Positions 41,680-49,541 of a stretch of 64,000 nucleotides of DNA are shown here, piece by piece. Source of the stretch: Streptomyces sp. NBC_00775 (GTDB lineage Bacteria > Actinomycetota > Actinomycetes > Streptomycetales > Streptomycetaceae); contig NZ_CP108938.1 of assembly GCF_036347135.1 (NCBI RefSeq), forward strand, positions 7,750,001 through 7,814,000, read 5' to 3'. The notes below the pieces were generated by a model. The model made no database searches and was not told the origin of the DNA. It was given only the letters and a program-made list of their open reading frames with translations. Position 1 is the stretch's first letter; each line of letters begins with the position of its first letter. Both the position numbers and the translations under genes were made by a program.

Positions 41680-41710
41680 GAGGGGCCGCACCTGCCCGGT
41701 GCGGCCCCTC
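41680..41710. terminator. Hairpin between amidohydrolase and PAP2 genes
   Basis: There is a perfect 13-bp stem (GAGGGGCCGCACC with GGTGCGGCCCCTC) and a TGCCC loop between convergent genes. Confidence 0.85.
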
Positions 41711-41758
41711 CTCACGTACGTCGGCCGGCCATCGCGCCGCGAACGGAACGGCCCTCGC

Positions 41759-42619
41759 TCAGGCCTTCGCCGGCAGCAGCGCCGGCCCGCCTGTCCCCGG
41801 TACCCGGCGCGGCAGCGCGTACGGCAGGGACCCGTACCAGACGCGGGCCACCGAGAAGCCGAAGGCCAGGCACAGCATGCCGCCCACCGCGTCCAGCCAG
41901 AAGTGGTTGGCCGTGGCGACGATGACGAGCAGGGTGGCCGTCGGGTAGAGCAGGCCGAGGATCCTGGCCCACGGCGCAGACGCCAGGGCGAAGATCGTCA
42001 GGCCGCACCACAGGGACCAGCCGATGTGCATGGAAGGCATCGCGGCGTACTGGTTGGACATGTGCTTCAGGTCGCCGGAGGCCATGGAGCCCCAGGTGTG
42101 GTGGACCAGGACCGTGTCGACGAAGTCGCCGCCGCGCATCAGACGGGGCGGCGCCAGCGGGAAGAAGTAGTAGCCGACCAGGGCCACCGCCGTGGTGGCG
42201 AAGAGGGTGAGCCGGGTGGCCGCGTAACGGCCGGGATGGCTGCGGTAGAGCCACACCAGGACACCCAGCGTCACGACGAAGTGCAGCGTCGCGTAGTAGT
42301 AGTTCATCCCGATGATCAGCCATGTCGCCGAGTTCACGGCGTGGTTGACCGACTCCTCGACGGCGATCCCGAGGTGGTGTTCCGCCTGCCAGATCCAGTC
42401 CGTGTTGCGCAGGGCCTCGTGCTTCTGCTCCGGCACGGCGTTCCGGATCAGCGAGTACGTCCAGTAACTCACCGCGATGAGCAGGATCTCGAACCAGAAG
42501 CGGGGGCGACGCGGGGCCCGCAAACGACGCAGGAAGATCTTCCCCGCATTCTCCTCCGCGACGGGCTGTGGAGCGGCCTGCTCCCGGCCTTCCAGTGTCG
42601 TCACGGTCGTCTCACCCAT
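41759..42619 (-). CDS. PAP2-superfamily membrane phosphatase/inositol-phosphoceramide-synthase-like
   Basis: This 286-residue membrane protein has six hydrophobic segments and the PAP2-like catalytic pair AAMPSMHIGWSLW (His) and ATANHFWLDAVGG (His/Asp). The first phosphatase motif (KX6RP) is not clear. This is typical of the AUR1/inositol phosphorylceramide synthase-like actinobacterial group, which may transfer lipid head groups rather than hydrolyse phosphates. ATG 42619 or GTG 42625 could start translation, and neither has a clear ribosome-binding site. Monocistronic. Confidence 0.82.
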   Translation of the reverse strand: MGETTVTTLEGREQAAPQPVAEENAGKIFLRRLRAPRRPRFWFEILLIAVSYWTYSLIRNAVPEQKHEALRNTDWIWQAEHHLGIAVEESVNHAVNSATWLIIGMNYYYATLHFVVTLGVLVWLYRSHPGRYAATRLTLFATTAVALVGYYFFPLAPPRLMRGGDFVDTVLVHHTWGSMASGDLKHMSNQYAAMPSMHIGWSLWCGLTIFALASAPWARILGLLYPTATLLVIVATANHFWLDAVGGMLCLAFGFSVARVWYGSLPYALPRRVPGTGGPALLPAKA

Positions 42620-42729
42620 AGGCACAGAGTCTGCCAGAAAAGCCTTCCCCCACCGATCATCCCTTGGTCGGGTCCTGGTCGCACGTTCTACACCGAGAGG
42701 AGTCCAACGGGTGCCGTACCTCCTCCTCC

Positions 42730-43764
42730 CTAGGGACGATTCCGGTCCCCAGGGGCAGAAGCGGTCGAACCGCGCACCACCAGTTCCGGCATGAACACGA
42801 ACTCACTGTGCGGAGCGGGCGTCCCACCGATCTCCTCCAGCAACGTCCGTACCGCCGCCTGCCCCATGGCCGGCACCGGCTTGCGGATCGTCGTGAGCGG
42901 TGGGTCGGTGAAGGCGATGAGAGGCGAGTCGTCGAAACCGACGACCGATATGTCCTTCGGGACCTCCAGGCCACGCTGACGCGCCGCCCTTATCGCGCCG
43001 AGGGCCATCATGTCGCTGGCGCAGACGATCGCCGTGCAGCCACGGTCCATGAGCGCGCTCGCCGCGGCCTGACCGCCCTCCAGCGTGTACAGCGAGTGCT
43101 GGACCAGGCGCTCCTCTATGTCGGCGGGGGCCAGGCCCAACTGCTCCTGCACCGTGCGGACGAAGCCCTCGATCTTGCGCTGGACCGGAACGAAGCGCTT
43201 GGGGCCCAGAGCGAGACCGATGTTGGTGTGCCCGAGCGAGACGAGGTGCGTGACCGCCAGGGCCATCGCCGCGCGGTCGTCCGGCGAGATGAACGGCGCC
43301 TGCACCTTCGGCGAGAAGCCGTCCACCAGGACGAAGGGGACGCCCTGGGCGCGCAACTGCTCGTAGCGCTGCATGTCCGCGGAGGTGTCGGCGTGCAGAC
43401 CGGACACGAAGATGATCCCGGCGACCCCCCGGTCCACCAGCATCTCCGTCAACTCGTCCTCGGTGGAGCCGCCCGGCGTCTGGGTCGCCAGGACCGGCGT
43501 ATAGCCCTGCCGGGTCAGCGCCTGGCCGATGACCTGCGCGAGCGCCGGGAATATGGGGTTCTCCAGCTCCGGCGTTATCAGGCCCACCAGGCCCTCGCTG
43601 CGCTGCCGCAGCCGCACCGGGCGCTCGTAGCCCAGCACGTCGAGCGCGGCCAGCACGGACTGGCGGGTGGTCGCGGCGACGCCCGGCTTCCCGTTCAGGA
43701 CGCGGCTGACAGTCGCCTCGCTGACCCCCGCTTGGGCTGCGATGTCGGCAAGCCGTGTGGTCAC
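42730..43764 (-). CDS. malR: LacI-family maltose regulon repressor
   Basis: This 344-residue repressor has an N-terminal LacI helix-turn-helix (RLADIAAQAGVSEATVSRVLNG) and a periplasmic-binding-protein-like sugar domain (GLVGLITPELENPIFP, VVGFDDSPLIAFTDPPLTT). Sequence and length match from memory S. coelicolor MalR, which represses the maltose transporter. GTG 43764 gives the canonical N-terminus. TACAGT lies 8 nt upstream, so a leaderless transcript is possible, but the gap to aglA is only 25 bp and read-through is also possible. Its targets would be the GCAAG/CTTGC palindromes upstream of malE and the amylase genes. Confidence 0.92.
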   Translation of the reverse strand: MTTRLADIAAQAGVSEATVSRVLNGKPGVAATTRQSVLAALDVLGYERPVRLRQRSEGLVGLITPELENPIFPALAQVIGQALTRQGYTPVLATQTPGGSTEDELTEMLVDRGVAGIIFVSGLHADTSADMQRYEQLRAQGVPFVLVDGFSPKVQAPFISPDDRAAMALAVTHLVSLGHTNIGLALGPKRFVPVQRKIEGFVRTVQEQLGLAPADIEERLVQHSLYTLEGGQAAASALMDRGCTAIVCASDMMALGAIRAARQRGLEVPKDISVVGFDDSPLIAFTDPPLTTIRKPVPAMGQAAVRTLLEEIGGTPAPHSEFVFMPELVVRGSTASAPGDRNRP

Positions 43765-43789
43765 AGGATTGGACTGTACCGGTCGCATC

Positions 43790-45439
43790 TCAGACTGCCC
43801 ACCAGACCGTTGAATCCGCGGGCAGTTCGGTCGTTTCGGCGCCCGGCTCGACGTCCGCGCTGGCGAGCAGCAGAGTGCCGGGGGTGGGGAGGGGGATCGG
43901 GGTCGCGGTGAGGTTCACCGTGCAGACGATGGAGCCTTCCTCTGTGTCCCGGCGGAAGGCCAGCACACCCTCCGGGGCCGGCAGCCAGGCGATCTGGCGG
44001 CCCGCGCCGAGCGCCGGGTGGTCGCGGCGCACCGCGAGCGCGCTGCGGTAGAACTCCAGCGTCGAGGTGGGGTCGCCCTCCTGCGCCTCGACCGTGAGGT
44101 TCTTCCAGGAGGCCGGCTGCGGCAGCCAGCTCGGGCCGCCCTCGACCGGGCCGAAGCCGAACGGCGCGACCTCGCCGGACCACGGCAGCGGCACCCGGCA
44201 GCCGTCGCGGGTGCCGTCCTGGCCCGCGCTGCGGAAGAACGCCGGGTCCTGGCGGACCTCGTCGGGCAGATCGACCACCTCGGGCAGGCCGAGCTCCTCG
44301 CCCTGGTAGAGATACGCCGAGCCGGGCAGCGCCAGCATGAGCAGGGTCGCCGCCCTGGCCCGGCGCAGACCACGCGTCTCGTCCCCTTCCGCGAGACGCG
44401 TGGAATGCCGTACCACGTCATGGTTGGAGAGCACCCAAGTCGCGGGCGCGTGCACGGCGTTCATGGCGCTGAGCGAGCGGTCGATGACCTCGCGCAGGTC
44501 CGCCGCGTTCCAACCGGTGGTCAGGTAGGTGAAGTTGAAGGCCTGGTGCAGCTCGTCCGGGCGCAGGTACAGGGCGCTGCGCTCGACGGTCGGCGTCCAC
44601 GCCTCGGCGACGGCGATGCGCTCACCGGCGTACTCGTCGAGGATGCGCCGCCAGCTGCGGTAGATCTCGTGCACGCCGTCCTGGTCGAAGTACGGCACGG
44701 CCTCGGTGCCAAGGAGCTTGACCTGCTCGTCGTGGCCGATGTCGGGCAGACCCGCCGCCTTCACCAGGCCGTGCGCCACATCGATGCGGAAGCCGTCGAT
44801 GCCCAGGTCCAGCCAGAAGCGCAGGATGGAGCGGAACTCGTCGTGGACGGCCGGGTGGTCCCAGTTGAAGTCGGGCTGCTCGGGCGCGAACAGGTGGAGG
44901 TACCACTCGCCGTCCTCGACCCGCGTCCAGGCCGGGCCGCCGAAGATGGACTCCCAGTCGTTGGGCGGCAGTTCACCGTTCGCGCCCTTGCCGCGCCGGA
45001 AGTGGAAGCGCTCCCGGATCGTCGAGCCGGGGCCCTCGCGCAGCGCCTGCTTGAACCACTCGTGGTGGTCCGAGCAGTGGTTGGGCACCAGGTCGACGAT
45101 CACCCGCAGCCCGAGCGCGTGCGCGGCGCGGACCAGGTCGTCGGCGTCCGTGAGATTGCCGAACATCGGGTCGACGGCACGGTAGTCGGCGACGTCGTAG
45201 CCCGCGTCCGCCTGTGGGGAGGCGTAGAACGGGGACAGCCACACCGCGTCGACGCCCAGTTCCTTCAGATAGGGAAGCCGGGCCCGGACGCCGGGCAGAT
45301 CGCCCATGCCGTCGCCGTTGCCGTCCGCGAAACTGCGCGGGTAGACCTGGTAGATGACCGCGTCGCGCCACCACTCCCGGCGCCCGGAGGCGGCGGAGGA
45401 GGCGTCGGTGGGGAGTGCGTCGGTGACGTGCTGGGTCAT
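43790..45439 (-). CDS. aglA: Intracellular GH13 alpha-glucosidase
   Basis: This 549-residue cytoplasmic enzyme would hydrolyse imported maltose and maltodextrins to glucose. GH13 motifs are DLVPNHCSDHH (region I), GFRIDVAHGL (nucleophile Asp), VAEAWTP (acid Glu) and VLSNHDVVRH (transition-state Asp). The N-terminal WWRDAVIYQVYPRSFADGNG is typical of oligo-1,6-glucosidase/alpha-glucosidase. No signal peptide is present. AAGGGA precedes ATG 45439. It lies 78 bp after malG and 25 bp before malR. A CTTGCGAAG word near 45477 resembles the MalR half-site. Confidence 0.94.
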   Translation of the reverse strand: MTQHVTDALPTDASSAASGRREWWRDAVIYQVYPRSFADGNGDGMGDLPGVRARLPYLKELGVDAVWLSPFYASPQADAGYDVADYRAVDPMFGNLTDADDLVRAAHALGLRVIVDLVPNHCSDHHEWFKQALREGPGSTIRERFHFRRGKGANGELPPNDWESIFGGPAWTRVEDGEWYLHLFAPEQPDFNWDHPAVHDEFRSILRFWLDLGIDGFRIDVAHGLVKAAGLPDIGHDEQVKLLGTEAVPYFDQDGVHEIYRSWRRILDEYAGERIAVAEAWTPTVERSALYLRPDELHQAFNFTYLTTGWNAADLREVIDRSLSAMNAVHAPATWVLSNHDVVRHSTRLAEGDETRGLRRARAATLLMLALPGSAYLYQGEELGLPEVVDLPDEVRQDPAFFRSAGQDGTRDGCRVPLPWSGEVAPFGFGPVEGGPSWLPQPASWKNLTVEAQEGDPTSTLEFYRSALAVRRDHPALGAGRQIAWLPAPEGVLAFRRDTEEGSIVCTVNLTATPIPLPTPGTLLLASADVEPGAETTELPADSTVWWAV

Positions 45440-45517
45440 GGATTCCCTTAGGGGTGCGGGGGGAACGACGGAGGCGCTTGCGAAGTACGGGGATGCCGAC
45501 GGGGCTTCAGGCCGCTG

Positions 45518-46438
45518 TCATGACTTGGTGCCGCCGGCCGTCAGCCCGGCGACCAGGCTGCGCTGCACCAGCAGGAAGACGAGGGCCGCCGGAATGGTGA
45601 TGATGATCGCCGTGGCCGAGGTCCACGCCCAGTCGGGGCGCTGGTCCTGCGCGAAGGTGCGGATGCCGACGGCGAGCGTGTAGTGGTCGGACTGCATGAA
45701 CTGCGTGGCGTACGCGACCTCGCCCCAGGCGGTGAGGAAGCTGTAGAACGCGGTCACGGCGAGACCGGGCCTGGCCAGCGGCACGATCAGCCGCCAGAAC
45801 GTGCCGAACGGCGTGAGGCCGTCCACCCGGCCCGCCTCGTCTATCTCCTTGGGGATCGTGTCGAAGTACCCCTTCATCATCCAGGCGCAGAACGGCACCG
45901 CCGTCGTCGCGTACGCCAGGATCAGACCGAGGTAGTTGTCCAGCAGGTTCAACTCGGACATAAGGAGATAGAGCGGCACGATCAGCACGATACTGGGGAA
46001 CATCTGAGTGACCAGGAACGTCCACATCAGCTGCCTGCTGCCCGGGAACCTCATCCGGGACACCGCGTAACCGGCGGTTGCCGCCAGGAATACGCCGAGT
46101 GCGGTGGTGCCGCCCGCCACGATCACCGTGTTCAGGAACCACTTCGGCAGATCCGAATGACTCAGCACGTCACTGTAGTTGTGGAAGCTGAGGTTCTTCA
46201 GGACCTGGCCCGGATCCTGCCAGGCGTTCTTCGGGCCGAGCGAGATGAAGAGGATCCACAGCACCGGGAAGGCCGCGATCACCGTGGCCACGATCAGGGT
46301 GCCGTGGAGAGCGATCGAGGAGCCCAGACTGCGGTGTTCGCGGCCGCGCACCTTGCGCGGGGCGGCGGTGTCCGAGCGGCGGGCGGCCGTCGGAGCGGCC
46401 GCGGCGGCGGAGGAGTTCTCGTGGGTTGCTGCGGTCAT
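45518..46438 (-). CDS. malG: Maltose/maltodextrin ABC transporter permease MalG
   Basis: This 306-residue inner-membrane permease has six segments after a 45-residue Ala-rich cytoplasmic tail. The EAA coupling loop is EIDEAGRVDGLTPFGTFWRL (about 205-225), as in the MalG family. AAGGAG sits upstream of ATG 46438, only 12 bp after malF. The locus encodes no ATPase, and in Streptomyces the shared MsiK ATPase is known to drive such importers. Confidence 0.93.
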   Translation of the reverse strand: MTAATHENSSAAAAAPTAARRSDTAAPRKVRGREHRSLGSSIALHGTLIVATVIAAFPVLWILFISLGPKNAWQDPGQVLKNLSFHNYSDVLSHSDLPKWFLNTVIVAGGTTALGVFLAATAGYAVSRMRFPGSRQLMWTFLVTQMFPSIVLIVPLYLLMSELNLLDNYLGLILAYATTAVPFCAWMMKGYFDTIPKEIDEAGRVDGLTPFGTFWRLIVPLARPGLAVTAFYSFLTAWGEVAYATQFMQSDHYTLAVGIRTFAQDQRPDWAWTSATAIIITIPAALVFLLVQRSLVAGLTAGGTKS

Positions 46439-46450
46439 GGCGATGGCTCC

Positions 46451-47449
46451 TTACGCCTGCTCGGACTTCAGGGTGTTGCGGCGGTAGAAGGTCGAGAAGG
46501 CCAGCAGGAGGGCGAGGATGATGATCCCGTACGTCGCCGCGCCCGCGTAGTCCGAGACACCGGTGAACGCCTTGCGGAAGGCGAAGGTGACAAGGATGTC
46601 GGCGTCGCCGCTCGTGTTGTTGCCCAGCAGCAGATAGATGATGTTGAACATGTTGAACGTCCAGATGCAGCCCAGCAGGATGATGGTGTTGGTCACCGGA
46701 CGCAGACCGGGCAGGGTGACGTTCACGAACCGCTGCCAGGGGGAGGCGCCGTCCATCTCGGAGGCCTCGTACAGCTCCTTGGGGATGGACTGGAGTCCGC
46801 CGAGGATCGCGACCATGTTGAAGGGGATGCCGACCCAGACGTTCACCATGATCACGGCGACCTTCTGGGCGAGCGGGGTGCCGAGCCAGTCCTGGGCCGG
46901 CAGGCCGAACGCCGTGATGATCTCGTTGAAGACGCCGTACTGCGAGTTGAGCATCAGCCGCCAGGCGAAGACGCTGATGAACGACGGGACGGCCCAGGGC
47001 AGGATCAGCAGCGCGCGGTAGAGGCCGCGCAGGCGCATCTTGCGGTTGAGCAGCACCGCGAGGCCCATGCCGAGGCCGACCATCAGTGACACGCCGACCA
47101 CGGTCCAGATGACCGTCCACAACAGGCGCGGGTAGAAGTCGCTGTCCGCGCCGGACAGCACGTGCCAGTAGTTGTCCAGGCCGACGAACTTGTACGTGGC
47201 CGGGCGGTGGAAGGCGCCGATGGTCGCGGAGACGTTCGACTCGTTGGCGTCGGTCAGGGACTGGTAGAAGCCGTATCCGAGCGGATACAGGACGAGGACG
47301 GCCAGGACGATGGCGACCGGGGTCACCATGGCCCAGGCGTACCAGTACTTGTCCCAGGACCGCCTGAGCGCCGAAACGCGTGGGGGGCGCGCGGCGTTCT
47401 TGCCGGGCGCCGGCTGGTCGGTGTTCTCGGTGCTCGCTGCGGTCGTCAT
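46451..47449 (-). CDS. malF: Maltose/maltodextrin ABC transporter permease MalF
   Basis: This 332-residue permease has six to seven segments (AMVTPVAIVLAVLVLYPLGYG, then LLWTVIWTVVGVSLMVGLGMG). The EAA loop is ELYEASEMDGASPWQRFVNV, then TLPGLRP. It pairs with MalG to form the import channel. I chose ATG 47449 with AAAGAG 9 nt upstream. ATG 47455, two codons earlier, is equally readable. A 176-bp gap with a complex hairpin separates it from malE. Confidence 0.92.
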   Translation of the reverse strand: MTTAASTENTDQPAPGKNAARPPRVSALRRSWDKYWYAWAMVTPVAIVLAVLVLYPLGYGFYQSLTDANESNVSATIGAFHRPATYKFVGLDNYWHVLSGADSDFYPRLLWTVIWTVVGVSLMVGLGMGLAVLLNRKMRLRGLYRALLILPWAVPSFISVFAWRLMLNSQYGVFNEIITAFGLPAQDWLGTPLAQKVAVIMVNVWVGIPFNMVAILGGLQSIPKELYEASEMDGASPWQRFVNVTLPGLRPVTNTIILLGCIWTFNMFNIIYLLLGNNTSGDADILVTFAFRKAFTGVSDYAGAATYGIIILALLLAFSTFYRRNTLKSEQA

Positions 47450-47531
47450 CCTCATCGGCTCTTTCGCGGCGGAAGTCTGGTGGATCCAGGGGGCCTGACC
47501 GGCCCGGTGGATCTGGTGGATCCGGTGGTTC

Positions 47532-47589
47532 CGCAGCCCCGGGGAGCCCCTTCGGGGCGGCAGCGGGGTGTTCGTTCCCCGGGGCTGCG
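47532..47589 (-). terminator. Complex hairpin between malE and malF
   Basis: CGCAGCCCCGGGGA (47532-47545) pairs perfectly with TCCCCGGGGCTGCG (47576-47589), enclosing a second hairpin GCCCC-TTC-GGGGC (47546-47558). In the 176-bp malE-malF gap it may attenuate transcription or stabilise the malE message, so that binding protein is made in excess. Confidence 0.75.
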
Positions 47590-47625
47590 TGTCATTCGGT
47601 TACCGGTTGGCTACTGAGTGCCCGG

Positions 47626-48915
47626 TCAGCCGATGGAGTAGCCGGGCAGGAGCTTCTGGAACTCCGTGGCGGTCTTGTCGAGGCCGTCCTTGACCGACTC
47701 GCTGCCCTGCAGGATCTTCACGTAGTTCTGCGCGAGCGGCGTGAAGAGCGAGCCGACCTGCGGGAGCGCGACGCGCGGGCGGGCGGTCTGCTCCAGGATC
47801 GGCTTGAAGCCGGCGATCTTGGCGTTCGACGTCACCTCGGACGTGTAGGCCGACTTGCGGGTCGGCAGCGTGCCCGTGGCCGTGGCGATCGTGACCTGGC
47901 TCTCGGTCGACGTCATGAACTGCGAGAACAGGTAGCTGGCGTCCAGGTTCTTGGAGCCCTGGTAGACCGTGAGGTCGTGACCGCCGGTCGGCGCCTGGGC
48001 CTTGCCGCCCGCACCGGCCGGGACGGCCGCGTAGCCGAGGTTGTCCTCGTTGCCCTTGAACACCTTGCCCGTCAGGTCGTCACTGACCGACCAGGGGCCC
48101 TGGACCAGCATGGCGACCTTGCCGTTCTTGAAGGCCGTCTGCATGTTCTGGTAGGCGTTCGCGAAGTCGACCTTCATCGACGCCTCGTCCTGGATCTTCT
48201 TCGCCGTGGTCAGCGCGGTGACGGCGTTGGCGTCGGAGATGGTGATCTTCTTCGACGAGGTGTCGGCCATGTCCGCGCCGTTGCTGTAGAGCAGCGGGAG
48301 CAGGAAGTAGGAGTCGGGGTTGAGGTACGTGCCGTACGCCCCGGTCTTCTTCTTGATCGTCTTGGAGTCGGCGATGAACTCGTCCCACGTGGTGGGCGGC
48401 GTGTCGATGCCGGCCTTCTTGAGCAGCTCCTTGTTGTAGAGCAGGCCCAGGGTGTCGGTGACGGACGGGACGCCGTACGTCTTGCCGTTGTACTTGGTGG
48501 TGTTCATCGGCGTCGTGTTGAAGTCCGAGGTGTCCTTCAGCGCGGTGGTGCCGTCGAGCGGGGCGATGTAGCCCAGCGAGGCGTACTCGGGGATCAGGCC
48601 CACGTCGGTGCGGACGACGTCCGGCGCGCCCTTGCCGCTCTTCGCGGCCGACTTGAACTTCTGCTCGACATCGGTGAACGGGACGCTCTGGTAGTTCACC
48701 TTGATCTTGGGGTACTTGGCCTCGAACTTCTTGATGAGGGCCTTGTACGTCGGGGCTTCGGTCGCCGCGTCCGAGGTGTCCCAGTATGTGATCGTCCCGG
48801 AAATGTCCTTGGCGGCCTTCGGCTTGCTCGACGAGTTGTCGTCGGAACCACCACAAGCGGTCGCGGACAGCGCGATGACGGTCACCGCGGCGGCGATCGA
48901 TATGCCACGTCGCAT
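47626..48915 (-). CDS. malE: Maltose/maltodextrin-binding lipoprotein MalE
   Basis: This 429-residue extracellular binding protein has a short signal peptide with lipobox-like SATAC (Cys near residue 21) and a Ser-rich linker. The family-1 binding fold follows: GTITYWDTSDAATEAPTYKA, DVVRTDVGLIPEYASLGYI and MLVQGPWSV. It would capture maltodextrins made by the secreted amylases for MalFG. AGGAG lies 5 nt before ATG 48915. Two palindromic MalR-type sites lie about 105-150 bp upstream. It is first gene of the mal operon. Confidence 0.93.
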   Translation of the reverse strand: MRRGISIAAAVTVIALSATACGGSDDNSSSKPKAAKDISGTITYWDTSDAATEAPTYKALIKKFEAKYPKIKVNYQSVPFTDVEQKFKSAAKSGKGAPDVVRTDVGLIPEYASLGYIAPLDGTTALKDTSDFNTTPMNTTKYNGKTYGVPSVTDTLGLLYNKELLKKAGIDTPPTTWDEFIADSKTIKKKTGAYGTYLNPDSYFLLPLLYSNGADMADTSSKKITISDANAVTALTTAKKIQDEASMKVDFANAYQNMQTAFKNGKVAMLVQGPWSVSDDLTGKVFKGNEDNLGYAAVPAGAGGKAQAPTGGHDLTVYQGSKNLDASYLFSQFMTSTESQVTIATATGTLPTRKSAYTSEVTSNAKIAGFKPILEQTARPRVALPQVGSLFTPLAQNYVKILQGSESVKDGLDKTATEFQKLLPGYSIG

Positions 48916-49018
48916 ATGAACTCCTAGAAGAGGGTTGCCCGGATCTTCCCTTGGGAGGACCGCGGGTGCCGTCTGTCCCATCGACGGCCGCCGGGCTGGG
49001 GCAGAAACTAACAGCGCT

Positions 49019-49066
49019 GCAAGTCCTTGCGAAAGACGTTGCAAGGAAATTTCCGCAAGATCTTGC
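49019..49066. promoter_or_regulatory. MalR-type operators upstream of malE
   Basis: GCAAGTCCTTGC (49019-49030) and GCAAGATCTTGC (49055-49066, a perfect palindrome) lie 36 bp apart, with an extra GCAAG at 49041. The same GCAAG/CTTGC words recur at 57437-57449 between the second amylase and the pullulanase, supporting one regulon. Confidence 0.78.
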
Positions 49067-49082
49067 AAGCGTGACGTTCCCG

Positions 49083-49541
49083 TTACCGCCGCATGTCCCC
49101 TGAACTGCGCCGGTAGGTGCGCAGGGCGACGCCCACCACCCGTTCCAGGGGGAAGTAACCGATCTCCCGTGAGTCCACACTTTCTTCCAGGTTGTCGCCG
49201 AGAACGACCACCGCCCCGGGCGGTACGGCGCCGGTGCCGAGGCGGCCTCGCGCGGCGGCGGGGACGGGCTCGCCGGGGAGGGCCGCGAGCCGCTTGATCA
49301 TCAGATGCCGGGAGCGCTCGGGCCACGACCAGCTCTGCCAGTCCTCGTCCGGGTTCGGCTTCTCGACCACGACGATCTGCCCGGCGCGCAGCCGCCGTAC
49401 CCGCACCCGCCGGCCGATCAGGACGTCCCCGGCGGTCAGTGTGGGCCGCATGCTGACGCCCTTCACCGTGATCACCAGCGTGCGGCGGCGGACGTACAGC
49501 ACGGCGCCGGCCGCGGCGAGCGCGCAGAGGGCGACGATCAC
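49083..49541 (-). CDS. Type I (S26) signal peptidase of the peptide cluster
   Basis: This 152-residue LepB/S26 serine-lysine peptidase has one N-terminal membrane helix (ALCALAAAGAVLYV). The nucleophile is Ser30 in KGVSMRPTL, the general base Lys83 in LMIKRLAALPGE, and the box E region is VLGDNLEESVDSREIGYF. It is smaller than housekeeping signal peptidases. GTG 49541 overlaps the ABC exporter stop (GTGA), tying it to export. The natural substrate is probably the 68-residue precursor, whose leader ends Ala-Asp-Ala. The housekeeping signal peptidases are expected elsewhere. Confidence 0.86.
   Translation of the reverse strand: MIVALCALAAAGAVLYVRRRTLVITVKGVSMRPTLTAGDVLIGRRVRVRRLRAGQIVVVEKPNPDEDWQSWSWPERSRHLMIKRLAALPGEPVPAAARGRLGTGAVPPGAVVVLGDNLEESVDSREIGYFPLERVVGVALRTYRRSSGDMRR

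Noticed and set aside
47532..47589. Considered as a CRISPR-like or mobile repeat
   Set aside because: It is a single nested hairpin with no repeat-spacer pattern. Transcript control in the mal operon explains it better.
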